This document shows, piece by piece, positions 1 through 6,654 of a stretch of 10,640 nt of DNA. The translations under genes and the position numbers were made by a program. Within the stretch, counting starts at the first letter, position 1. Each line of letters opens with the position of its first letter. The stretch is from Bacillota bacterium (GTDB lineage Bacteria > Bacillota_C > Negativicutes > Sporomusales > Sporomusaceae). The notes beneath the pieces are model-generated. The model worked only from the letters and a program-made list of their open reading frames with translations. It was not told the origin of the DNA and did no database searches. Location: the NCBI GenBank assembly GCA_023441125.1, contig JAEZQV010000159.1, positions 1-10,640 of the forward strand, read 5' to 3'.

Positions 1-2
1 GA

Positions 3-1322
3 GCCAGTGAGACACAGGCGGTTGTCCTGCCGGACAGCGTTATTCACTACATGGCCAATATATCCAATTTGGGAAGTGTTTGTCTGGATAAGAATAACAC
101 GGTTGTGTTTTGCAATTCCTATGCCGAGCAGATGCGGCAATTACCGGCAGGCGCCTTATTCGGAAAGAACTTTTTGGAAAACTATCCTGCCCACCGGCGT
201 ACCATCCTGGAAGAAAAACTCCTGCAGCTGCAAAGCGGCGAACAGACCGAATGGTATCGCCTTATGGGGCGGAACGGCCGGTTTATTGAGAACCGCTATT
301 CCCGGGTAACCGATGGGCAGGGTAATTTTATCGGCACAGTGCTTGTTACTATCGACGTAACCGAAAGGGAACAGCTTACGCGCAGTTTAAACAGCGCCCT
401 GGAACGCCAGTCGGCTTTATACCAGGCCGCCCAGGTCATTACCTCAACGCTCAATATTGCGGAAATAACCGAAAGCATGTTAAAAATAATCAGTAAAAGT
501 ATGGTAGTCAATCAGGCCGGGATTTATCTTGTCGCAGACAATGAGGATGCTGTTACGGCGGTGTATCCAGGCAATCCTGCCGATGCTTGTTCAGGCGATT
601 GCGACTGGGTAATCCCGGTATTGCGCAGCACTTTAAAAACCCTGGTCATAAGTAATGATGGCGATTTATACCAGTATTACATTCCCCTGCTGTTTAGAAA
701 TGCTCTGCTGGGCATCTTATATGTCGACAAGATCTGCCGGGGCGAGGATAACACCGAGCGCCTGGCATTGCTGGAAGCCCTGGCAGGTCAAATTGCAGTT
801 GCTATCCACAATACCAGGCTGCAGGAAGAAATACTGTATCTGGCCGAGTATGACAAACTGACAGGACTGTTCAACCGGCATTCGTTTGACAGGCTGTTTG
901 CTGACTATTGCCGGCGGGCAGATAAGAAAATGCAGCCGCTCACCCTGCTGATGATTGATATCAACGGTCTCAAAGCGGTAAACGACCGGCAGGGACATAT
1001 GGCCGGTGACCTGTTGATTAAAGAAACAGCGCGGATTATTCAGTGCAGCATTCGCGCCGATGACTGTGCGTTTCGCTATGGTGGCGATGAAATCGTGGTT
1101 TTAATGCCTGACATGTCACTGGCAGGGGCCAGGATTGTCATCAAGCGCATCCAGCATACTATCAAAACATGGAAAGCGGCAGGCGAACACGGTGAACTGG
1201 CGCTGAGCGTAAGCATTGGCGCTGCCGACAGCAGCGAGGTGGCAGCGGGCGGCCTGATTCAGGAAGCCGATAAACGCATGTATGCCAACAAACGCAAGTA
1301 TTATAAACTGATAAAGGCTTAG
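3..1322 (+). CDS. Diguanylate cyclase with PAS, GAF and GGDEF domains (5' partial)
   Basis: Likely makes cyclic di-GMP from two GTP in response to signals sensed by its N-terminal domains. The frame is open to the left edge and the first ATG (51) has no ribosome site, so the gene most likely starts upstream. Numbering from ATG 51: a PAS-like domain at about 1-110, ending in the common DVTEREQ segment; a GAF-like domain at about 110-260; and a GGDEF domain from DKLTGLFNR (268) to the end. The active-site motif is GGDEI (344-348). An RxxD inhibitory site (RADD, 335-338) lies five residues before it, so a catalytically active, product-inhibited enzyme is expected. No transmembrane segment is visible in the part present. 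A strong terminator follows, so it is transcriptionally separate from the zinc genes. The ligands of the PAS and GAF domains cannot be told from sequence. Confidence 0.9.
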   Translation, partial: ASETQAVVLPDSVIHYMANISNLGSVCLDKNNTVVFCNSYAEQMRQLPAGALFGKNFLENYPAHRRTILEEKLLQLQSGEQTEWYRLMGRNGRFIENRYSRVTDGQGNFIGTVLVTIDVTEREQLTRSLNSALERQSALYQAAQVITSTLNIAEITESMLKIISKSMVVNQAGIYLVADNEDAVTAVYPGNPADACSGDCDWVIPVLRSTLKTLVISNDGDLYQYYIPLLFRNALLGILYVDKICRGEDNTERLALLEALAGQIAVAIHNTRLQEEILYLAEYDKLTGLFNRHSFDRLFADYCRRADKKMQPLTLLMIDINGLKAVNDRQGHMAGDLLIKETARIIQCSIRADDCAFRYGGDEIVVLMPDMSLAGARIVIKRIQHTIKTWKAAGEHGELALSVSIGAADSSEVAAGGLIQEADKRMYANKRKYYKLIKA

Positions 1323-1381
1323 CGGGTAAGCCATAGTGTGCCCTGAACATATGTGTTCACTTACGACAAGAAGGGTGTCTC

Positions 1382-1420
1382 AAGAGGCAGGTTCTGCGGA
1401 ACCCGTCTCTTATTTTTTTT
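1382..1420 (+). terminator. Intrinsic terminator after the diguanylate cyclase
   Basis: The arms AAGAGGCAGGTTC (1382-1394) and GAACCCGTCTCTT (1399-1411) pair over 13 positions, with one G-U pair and one A-C mismatch, around a TGCG loop. A run of eight T (1413-1420) follows. It lies 60 bases after the diguanylate cyclase stop and before the promoter of the zinc operon. Confidence 0.85.
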
Positions 1421-1454
1421 ATCTCCTTTGGTTCGGCAGCCACTTCAATATATT

Positions 1455-1496
1455 GGCCGCCGCCTACCGTTGGTCAGTTCGGCTTGGGCGGCGGCC
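1455..1496. repeat. GC-rich perfect inverted repeat in the intergenic region
   Basis: GGCCGCCGCC (1455-1464) is exactly repeated in inverse as GGCGGCGGCC (1487-1496), separated by 22 bases. No T-run follows, so it is not a plain terminator. It sits between the diguanylate cyclase terminator and the zinc-operon promoter. The rest of 1323-1529 shows no credible gene: the open frame at 1336-1551 runs through the terminator, this repeat and the promoter. Confidence 0.5.
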
Positions 1497-1529
1497 TGAT
1501 TTCAGCCGGAATAATCTGCTGGTAAGATA

Positions 1530-1558
1530 TTGCAGTTGGAAGAATAATTAGTTATAAT
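1530..1558 (+). promoter_or_regulatory. Promoter of the fur-znuC-znuB operon
   Basis: A -35 box TTGCAG (1530-1535) and a perfect -10 box TATAAT (1553-1558) are separated by 17 bases. The predicted start, near 1565, falls inside the palindromic operator at 1561-1582, so a bound repressor would block initiation. Confidence 0.75.
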
Positions 1559-1560
1559 TG

Positions 1561-1582
1561 CAAATAATAATATTACTATTTA
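1561..1582. promoter_or_regulatory. Zur-like operator, copy 1
   Basis: This A/T-rich 22-base palindrome matches the operator in front of znuA (3681-3702) at 19 of 22 positions. Both resemble the Bacillus Zur box pattern (TAAATCGTA...TACGATTTA). It overlaps the expected transcription start of the regulator-znuCB operon and ends just before the GGAG ribosome site, so it would give metal-dependent autoregulation. Which of the two Fur paralogs binds is unknown. Confidence 0.7.
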
Positions 1583-1593
1583 GGAGTGCGCGC

Positions 1594-2016
1594 GTGAATA
1601 ACATTGTGTGTACGCTACAGGAGCGGGGCTATCGCCTGACAGCGCAACGCCGGGCGGTAATCGATGCCTTGCTGGAATGTGGCGGTTTTACAGATGCAGC
1701 GTCAATTTTTGCGAAAGTCCGGCCGGCCAATGAACACATAAGCTTGGACACCATATACCGGAATTTGAAGCTGCTTATTGAACTTGGAATTGTAAGTCAA
1801 ATCAACAATCCCAAGCGTGACCGGACAATGTATGAGCTGATTACAGATGGGCCGCGTCAGCATGCCGTCTGTTTGGCCTGCGGTAAAATCGAGTGTATTG
1901 AACGCTGCCCCGAGTTGGCGGACAATACGGTCCGGCTGGCCGGTAACGGCTTTAAAGTGGTCAATCATTCCTTGGCAGCGTATGGATATTGCGCAGAGTG
2001 CCAAAAAAACAGGTAA
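1594..2016 (+). CDS. Fur-family metalloregulator (Zur-like), first gene of the zinc operon
   Basis: A DNA-binding repressor of the Fur superfamily, probably the zinc regulator of this locus. The GTG at 1594 is chosen because GGAG (1583-1586) lies at good spacing; the frame is open further upstream only by running through the operator. The protein is 140 residues, normal for the family. The N-terminal winged helix includes RGYRLTAQRRAVIDALL (11-27) and the recognition helix DTIYRNLKLL (52-61). The structural zinc site is CLAC (93-96) plus CAEC (133-136). Two further cysteines, C101 and C105, are shared with the second Fur paralog at 6578-7012. The usual His-rich regulatory stretch before the first CxxC is reduced to PRQH (87-90), whereas the paralog has HHHH, so metal sensing may differ. 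It lies 12 bases before znuC, in the same operon. Zur is favoured by context; PerR or Fur specificity is not excluded. Confidence 0.85.
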   Translation: MNNIVCTLQERGYRLTAQRRAVIDALLECGGFTDAASIFAKVRPANEHISLDTIYRNLKLLIELGIVSQINNPKRDRTMYELITDGPRQHAVCLACGKIECIERCPELADNTVRLAGNGFKVVNHSLAAYGYCAECQKNR

Positions 2017-2028
2017 GGGAGAATAAAA

Positions 2029-2784
2029 ATGACAGCGGTATTTGAATTTAATGAAGTTACCTTTTCTTACTATGAGGGCAGCCCTGTCCTGACAAACGTC
2101 ACATTGGCAATGGAAGCCGGGGCATTTGTGGCGGTTGTCGGCCCCAATGGGGCCGGCAAGTCCACCTTGCTCAAATTATGTGTCGGACTTTTGCAGCCGC
2201 TCTCAGGTGATATCCGGGTGCTGGGAGTACCCTGCCGGCAGTTTAAAAACTGGTCCAAAATAGGCTATATACCCCAGGGGACCGTTCATAACCGAGTATT
2301 TCCCGCTACCATACGGGAAGTGGTGGCGATGGGGCGGGTAGCGCCGCTCGGGCTTGGCAGCAGACTACAGCGGCGAGATTACCAACTGGTGGATGAAGTT
2401 ATTGCCAGGGTGGGGTTGTCGGAATATCAAAACAAAATGATTGCCGAACTGTCCGGCGGCCAATTGCAAAGAACGCTGATTGCCCGGGCGCTGGCGGCCG
2501 AGCCCGCCGTGCTGGTTTTGGATGAGGCCACATCGGGCGTTGACAGCCGGGCCAAGGATGAAATCTATACGTTATTAAAAAATATGAATACCAGGTTAGG
2601 TTTATCCGTCATTATGGTAGCCCACGACGTAGAGCATGTTTTGCATTATGTCGATAAGGTGGCGGATATTAAGTACGGCTTGCAATACTACGGCAATGCG
2701 GCGGGCTTTAGTCCGGCAACATATAAGCAGGCCGTAAACGGGGCTGTCCTGGCGGCGGTGCAGGGGGAACCACACCATGCTTAG
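2029..2784 (+). CDS. znuC: Zinc ABC transporter ATP-binding protein ZnuC
   Basis: The cytoplasmic ATPase that powers high-affinity zinc (possibly manganese) import through the membrane protein encoded next. The 251 residues show a complete ABC cassette: Walker A GPNGAGKST (38-46), Q-loop Q83 in YIPQG, signature LSGGQLQR (141-148), Walker B VLVLDE (161-166) and the H-loop histidine H199 in VAHD. This is the usual order for the Znu/Mnt/Zur-linked metal-uptake subfamily. The ATG has GGGAGA upstream. The gene follows the regulator by 12 bases, and its 3' end overlaps the start of znuB by 8 bases, indicating translational coupling. Metal identity rests on neighbours (ZnuA-like binding protein, Zur-like operator), not on this protein itself. 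Confidence 0.92.
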   Translation: MTAVFEFNEVTFSYYEGSPVLTNVTLAMEAGAFVAVVGPNGAGKSTLLKLCVGLLQPLSGDIRVLGVPCRQFKNWSKIGYIPQGTVHNRVFPATIREVVAMGRVAPLGLGSRLQRRDYQLVDEVIARVGLSEYQNKMIAELSGGQLQRTLIARALAAEPAVLVLDEATSGVDSRAKDEIYTLLKNMNTRLGLSVIMVAHDVEHVLHYVDKVADIKYGLQYYGNAAGFSPATYKQAVNGAVLAAVQGEPHHA

Positions 2785-3622
2785 TATCTTTGCTTATGAT
2801 TTTATGCACAGAGCGCTGCTGTCCGGCATGCTGATCGGCATCATTTGCCCGCTCATCGGCATTTTTCTCATTTTGCGCCGGCAGTCGCTGATTGGCGACG
2901 GTCTGGGACATATTGCCTTTGCCGGGGTAACCGCCGGCTGGTTTATGGGGATTTATCCGGTATACAGCGCCACCGCCCTTACCGTGGCCGCCGCGCTGGG
3001 AATTGAAGAATTACGGGCCAGACGACCGGCTTTTGCCGATATGATCTTAGCCATTTTCTTTTACACCGGCATGGCGACGGCAATTTTGCTCAGCAGCCTG
3101 ATCAAAAGCAGCAGTGTCAATTTGATGAGCTATTTGTTTGGCAGCATTGTGACGGTCACCGGCCAGGACCTTGCGGTGATTGCCTGCCTGACGGTAAGTG
3201 TTATCGGCATACTCCTGTTTGTGTACAAGGAATTGGTTTTTTTGACTTTTGATGAAGAAGTAGCCGGAGTGAGCGGTCTGCCGGTGAAGAAAATCAATAT
3301 GGTGCTGGCCGTGCTCACGGCTTTGACGGTGGCTGTGGCCATGCGGATCGTGGGTGTGCTGTTGGTATCGGCTTTGATGGTCATTCCCGTCGCCGCCAGC
3401 CTGCAAATCGCCCGCAGCTTCCGCAGTACCATTTTGTTTGCCGTGATCATTTCGGAAGCAGCCGTGATTGGCGGGTTAGTGGCCTCGTTTTTTTTAAAGG
3501 TGGCCTCCGGCGGCACCATTGTCTTACTAGCGGTCGCCTTATTTGTCACTGCCTTTGTCTGGCGTCAGCTGCAGACCAGCCGCCCGTCCCGGTACATTTT
3601 GCCGGCCAAAGTAAAGAATTAA
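2777..3622 (+). CDS. znuB: Zinc ABC transporter permease ZnuB
   Basis: An integral membrane permease of the ABC-3 family that forms the metal channel with ZnuC. The 281 residues carry about eight hydrophobic segments. Family landmarks are present: FLILRRQSLIGDGLGH near residues 31-45, the cytoplasmic stretch TFDEEVAGVSGLPV that contacts the ATPase, the VGVLLVSALMVIPVA helix, and SGGTIVLLA close to the C-terminus. The ATG overlaps the end of znuC by 8 bases. The gene ends with TAA, and the znuA promoter begins only 13 bases later, so znuA can be transcribed separately. Manganese rather than zinc as substrate is the main alternative. Confidence 0.92.
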   Translation: MLSIFAYDFMHRALLSGMLIGIICPLIGIFLILRRQSLIGDGLGHIAFAGVTAGWFMGIYPVYSATALTVAAALGIEELRARRPAFADMILAIFFYTGMATAILLSSLIKSSSVNLMSYLFGSIVTVTGQDLAVIACLTVSVIGILLFVYKELVFLTFDEEVAGVSGLPVKKINMVLAVLTALTVAVAMRIVGVLLVSALMVIPVAASLQIARSFRSTILFAVIISEAAVIGGLVASFFLKVASGGTIVLLAVALFVTAFVWRQLQTSRPSRYILPAKVKN

Positions 3623-3635
3623 TAAGCAAAATTAC

Positions 3636-3663
3636 TTGACAGGAATTTTTTAACATATATAAT
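3636..3663 (+). promoter_or_regulatory. Promoter of znuA
   Basis: A perfect -35 TTGACA (3636-3641), a 16-base spacer and a perfect -10 TATAAT (3658-3663) lie directly after the znuB stop. The expected start is near 3670, just ahead of the operator at 3681-3702. A separate strong promoter fits the common need for more binding protein than permease. Confidence 0.8.
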
Positions 3664-3680
3664 ATAAAACATAAACAAAC

Positions 3681-3702
3681 TAAATAGTATTATTACTATT
3701 TA
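3681..3702. promoter_or_regulatory. Zur-like operator, copy 2 (znuA)
   Basis: The palindrome TAAATAGTA, four bases, TACTATTTA has perfect nine-base arms and is the most symmetrical of the three operator copies here. It lies just downstream of the znuA promoter and 20 bases before the ATG. Its outline resembles the Bacillus Zur box rather than Fur (TGATAAT) or PerR (TTATAAT) boxes. Confidence 0.75.
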
Positions 3703-3722
3703 AGAAGAGAGGGATTAGGTAC

Positions 3723-4643
3723 ATGAGGAAAATTGTGATGGTATTATGTTTAGCGCTGCTGACCATGTCCTGGGCAGTCGGGATATGTTCGGCTGCCGGC
3801 CATGCTCAGCCGGTGATTGTTACCACCATATACCCCTTGTATGATTTTACGAAACAGGTCACAGGCGGTAATGCCGATGTGAAACTGTTAGTGCCGGCCG
3901 GGGTTGAACCGCATGATTGGGAACCGTCGCCCGCCGACCTGATTACTATCCAGAATTGTGATGTTTTCATCTACAATGGTGCCGGCATGGAGGCCTGGGT
4001 GGACAAAATTCAGCATACGGTACTGGCAGGCAAGCGGGTGGTCAATGCGGCCAAATCCGTGCAGGTGCTGCCGGCACAGTATGATGAGGAAGGCGGTCCG
4101 GCAGAGGCTGGTGAACTTGATCCGCATATCTGGCTGGACCCGGTCAACGTGCTGTCCATCGTCGATGCTGTCCAGCAAGCGGCTGCCGGCGCTGACCCGG
4201 CTCATAAGGCCGAATACAAAAATAATGCCGCAGCCTATAAACAGCAGTTGAGTGCGCTTCATCAGCAATATGTGGAAGGGCTGCAGGGCAGAAAAACAAA
4301 CGAGATTGTAACTTCGCACGCCGCCTTTGGCTATCTGGCCAAACGGTACGGCCTCCAGCAAATTGCCATTATGGGGCTGTCGCCCGAGGCCGAACCTACG
4401 GCCGCCAAAATGGCGGAAACCATCCAATACGTTAAAAACCAAGGTATAAAGTATATCTTTTTCGAGACGCTGGTCAACCCTAAACTATCTGAAGTGATTG
4501 CAACGGAAGCGGGTGCGCAGACGTTAGTGTTAAACCCCATCGAAGGGTTAACCGATGACGAGCTTGCGCAGGGACAAAATTACATCACTGAGATGCAAAT
4601 GAACCTTGTTAACCTGAAATATGCGTTAGGCATTGTAAACTAA
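3723..4643 (+). CDS. znuA: Zinc ABC transporter substrate-binding protein ZnuA
   Basis: An extracytoplasmic cluster A-I metal-binding protein that delivers zinc to ZnuBC. The 306 residues begin with a signal peptide (positive MRK, hydrophobic core to about 22, cleavage near CSAAG). Mature landmarks are IYPLYDFTKQV (36-46), the ligand histidine H64 in GVEPHDWEPSP, H135 in DPHIWLDP and H199 in TSHAAFGYLAKRYG. The last-ligand region LNPIEGLT (270-277) has E274 as a possible fourth ligand. No lipobox is evident, so a periplasmic rather than lipid-anchored form is likely, as in diderms. The flexible loop before DPHIW, usually His-rich in zinc-specific members, is acidic here (YDEEGGPAEAGE) with no histidine. 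The gene has its own promoter and operator. Manganese specificity is the alternative. Confidence 0.92.
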   Translation: MRKIVMVLCLALLTMSWAVGICSAAGHAQPVIVTTIYPLYDFTKQVTGGNADVKLLVPAGVEPHDWEPSPADLITIQNCDVFIYNGAGMEAWVDKIQHTVLAGKRVVNAAKSVQVLPAQYDEEGGPAEAGELDPHIWLDPVNVLSIVDAVQQAAAGADPAHKAEYKNNAAAYKQQLSALHQQYVEGLQGRKTNEIVTSHAAFGYLAKRYGLQQIAIMGLSPEAEPTAAKMAETIQYVKNQGIKYIFFETLVNPKLSEVIATEAGAQTLVLNPIEGLTDDELAQGQNYITEMQMNLVNLKYALGIVN

Positions 4644-4660
4644 TCGGCTTTTACTTAGAA

Positions 4661-4702
4661 AACAGGCTGCTGCATGCAGCCTGTTGCCTTCTTCTTGCTT
4701 TT
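4661..4702 (+). terminator. Probable terminator or attenuator hairpin after znuA
   Basis: AACAGGCTGC (4661-4670) pairs perfectly with GCAGCCTGTT (4676-4685) around a five-base loop, followed by a T-rich but C/G-interrupted tail. It lies 17 bases after the znuA stop. The poor T-run suggests partial read-through into the ExbB gene, for which no convincing promoter was seen. Confidence 0.6.
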
Positions 4703-4727
4703 ACTTATCCTGATAGAGGTGAACTTT

Positions 4728-5351
4728 GTGGAATTTTTTAGTCATAGCATGACGGTGTTTGCTAAAGGCGGGTTGGTCATGTATCCGTTATTGCTTTGTT
4801 CTGTCCTGGTGATTACCATCGCCATTGAGCGGAGCCTGTACCTGCGCAATTCCCGAACGGACGTGAACGCGCTGCTCACTGTGCTGGCTGAGCCGCTTGC
4901 AGCCGGCAACTGGGAAAAAGCCGGACAAATCTGCGACAATTCCCGGGGAGTCCCGGCGCAAATGGTCGCCGAAGCCTTGCGTCAGCCCTTTGCCGACCGT
5001 TCCCAATTGGCGCAGATTCTCGACGGCGTGGCGGCGTCGGTGGCCACGCTGCTGCGATACCGGCTGGATTACCTGGAAACCATTGTTACGCTGGCCCCCT
5101 TACTGGGATTATTAGGCACGGTGACAGGGATGATTATGTCCTTCAGTGTGCTTAACCTCAAAAGCGGGCAGCCGCTGGCTATTACCGGCGGGGTTGGCGA
5201 AGCCCTGATTGCAACCGCCACCGGCCTTACGGTAGCGATTGCGGCCCTCATCGCCCACAGTCATCTTTCTCACCGGATCAATGCCCTCATCGCCGATATG
5301 GAGAAGGCCGCCAATCAGGTAGTGCAAAGGATTCCCGGGAGGACTGTATGA
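4728..5351 (+). CDS. exbB: MotA/TolQ/ExbB proton channel family protein
   Basis: The inner-membrane proton-channel subunit that, with an ExbD/TolR protein, turns proton-motive force into movement of a TonB-like partner. The GTG at 4728 is chosen because GAGGTG (4716-4721) lies six bases before it; the longer frame starting at 4674 begins inside the znuA terminator hairpin. The protein is 207 residues with three membrane segments: about 16-36, 118-140 (APLLGLLGTVTGM) and 158-178 (GEALIATATGLTVAI). The last two are the diagnostic conserved core of the family. Its stop overlaps the exbD start (ATGA). ExbB is preferred to TolQ because a TonB-type protein follows and no tol/pal genes are in view, but the families are hard to separate by eye. 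Confidence 0.88.
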   Translation: MEFFSHSMTVFAKGGLVMYPLLLCSVLVITIAIERSLYLRNSRTDVNALLTVLAEPLAAGNWEKAGQICDNSRGVPAQMVAEALRQPFADRSQLAQILDGVAASVATLLRYRLDYLETIVTLAPLLGLLGTVTGMIMSFSVLNLKSGQPLAITGGVGEALIATATGLTVAIAALIAHSHLSHRINALIADMEKAANQVVQRIPGRTV

Positions 5352-5755
5352 GGTTTACCAGACTGAAAATTGAGCGTTCACCTCAAATCATGATCATTCC
5401 GATGATTGACATCATCTTCTTTTTATTGGTGTTTTTTATGATGAGCACGCTCTATATGGTTGGGCAAAATACCATTCCGGTAATGCTGCCGCAGGCGGAC
5501 TCCGGCCAGACCGGGCAAACGCCGCTGGTGCCGATTACTGTTACCGCCGCCGGCAGGATTGTCTTTAAGCAGGATGAAATCTCCCCTGAATTATTGATTC
5601 CCAAGGTTCAGGCTGAACTTGTCCGTGACCCGGAAACCGCTTTTTTGCTGCGCGGCGACCGGCAGGCGGAATACGGTACTGTCATTCGCATCTTAGACAC
5701 CCTCAAAAAGGCCGGGATACGTAAAATCGCTGTGGCCACCGCAGCGGGAGAGTAG
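5348..5755 (+). CDS. exbD: Biopolymer transport protein ExbD/TolR family
   Basis: The partner of the ExbB-type channel. It has 135 residues: a short cytoplasmic N-terminus, one membrane helix (about 14-37) containing the conserved proton-carrying aspartate D21 in PMIDIIFFLLVFFM, and a periplasmic domain to the end (RGDRQAEYGTVIRILDTLKKAGIRKIAVAT). The ATG overlaps the upstream stop by four bases, so the pair is translationally coupled. GGGAGGA lies just upstream of the start. The TonB-like gene follows after 44 bases. TolR is the alternative name. Confidence 0.88.
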   Translation: MRFTRLKIERSPQIMIIPMIDIIFFLLVFFMMSTLYMVGQNTIPVMLPQADSGQTGQTPLVPITVTAAGRIVFKQDEISPELLIPKVQAELVRDPETAFLLRGDRQAEYGTVIRILDTLKKAGIRKIAVATAAGE

Positions 5756-5799
5756 ACAATAATACAGCCTGAAAACGATGGCGGTAGGGAGATGACGAC

Positions 5800-6654
5800 A
5801 TGCAGGGCAGCCGGTATTGGCATACCGCCTTGGTACTGTCTATAGTTATCCACGGACTGATATTGTCCGGGGCGGGCGCGGCGATAACGCAGGACAGCGC
5901 GGCAGCGGCAGTAAGCGAAGAATACATGACGATGGAATTGATACCTGTTGCCGGCGAGCCATCACCTGGCAGCGCAATTGAGCCGGCCGCGGCTGTACCC
6001 GATCTGGCAGATAGTCCGCCGGCGCTGCCGGCGGATGCACAAAAAAGGCCGCCCCAGCTGCCGCCGCCCGCGCAAAGTGCGGCCGCAGCGCAGCGGCCCG
6101 CAGCCGGCGCACTGCAGCCGGTAAGGGGGGAAGCGGCGCAAAAAGCGGTTCCCGGGCAGTTGCTGCCACATTATGACCAGGACCAGCTGGCGCTCGCGTT
6201 CGTCCAGAACAATCAGGCTTTGAAACTAAACCCGCGCTCTGCTTTTGCTTATAGTAACCGTGGCCAGGTGTACTTCGACCGGGGCGATTTCGACAAAGCC
6301 CTGGCCGACTTTAGCCAGGCGCTGGCGCTAAATCCCCGGCTGGCGGCTGCGTATGTTGGCCGGGGGTTTGTCCAGATAAAAAAAGGGCAGTGGCAGCCGG
6401 CATTGAACGATTTCAATCAAGCCGTCGCCCTTGCCCCGGAAAGTGCCCTGTCCTATTACGGCCGCGCCCTTTGCTATCTAGCCGTCAATGAACGGCAACA
6501 GGCCAGCCGGGATTTGCAGTCTTTTTTACAGTACGCGCCACCGGATTACCGGCAGCTGATCGAAACAGCCCGGCAGCTTACGGCCGCCTGGGATCAGCCC
6601 CCTGGCACGCCTGACAGTAGCCGTAAAACTCCAGAGAATGAAAAGCAACCTTAA
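5800..6654 (+). CDS. TonB-like energy transducer N-terminus joined to TPR domain
   Basis: A 284-residue membrane-anchored protein. The N-terminal helix (about 8-28) contains SIVIHG with S14 and H18 in the same SxxxH spacing as the TonB residues S16/H20 (SVCIHG) that couple to ExbB/ExbD. Next comes an Ala/Pro-rich stretch (about 50-120, including PPALPADAQKRPPQLPPP), as in the TonB periplasmic spacer. Instead of a TonB C-terminal domain it has three TPRs: about 146-179, 180-213 and 214-247, each with the Y..RG / AL.DF..AL.LNP pattern, preceded by a partial repeat (132-145). The tail is polar. GGGAG precedes the ATG, and exbB and exbD lie immediately upstream. The last 77 bases overlap the convergent Fur gene. 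The inferred role is energy transduction across the periplasm to an unknown outer-membrane partner. A general TPR envelope protein that merely sits next to exbBD is the alternative. Confidence 0.8.
   Translation: MQGSRYWHTALVLSIVIHGLILSGAGAAITQDSAAAAVSEEYMTMELIPVAGEPSPGSAIEPAAAVPDLADSPPALPADAQKRPPQLPPPAQSAAAAQRPAAGALQPVRGEAAQKAVPGQLLPHYDQDQLALAFVQNNQALKLNPRSAFAYSNRGQVYFDRGDFDKALADFSQALALNPRLAAAYVGRGFVQIKKGQWQPALNDFNQAVALAPESALSYYGRALCYLAVNERQQASRDLQSFLQYAPPDYRQLIETARQLTAAWDQPPGTPDSSRKTPENEKQP

Noticed and set aside
1336..1551. Open reading frame of 71 codons between the diguanylate cyclase and the zinc operon
   Set aside because: It runs through a strong terminator, a GC-rich inverted repeat and into the zinc-operon promoter. 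It has no ribosome site and no protein-like composition.
1558..1593. Upstream extension of the first Fur gene to a TTG at 1558
   Set aside because: The added codons are the -10 box end and the operator. The GTG at 1594 has GGAG at good spacing and gives a normal family N-terminus.
3888..4442. Long antisense open frame (184 codons) within znuA
   Set aside because: It is a shadow of the well-supported znuA gene. It has no ribosome site and no recognisable protein features; other antisense frames in the window were rejected on the same grounds.
4674..4727. ATG at 4674 as start of the ExbB gene
   Set aside because: It lies in the loop and arm of the hairpin after znuA. The GTG at 4728 has GAGGTG six bases upstream and fits family length.
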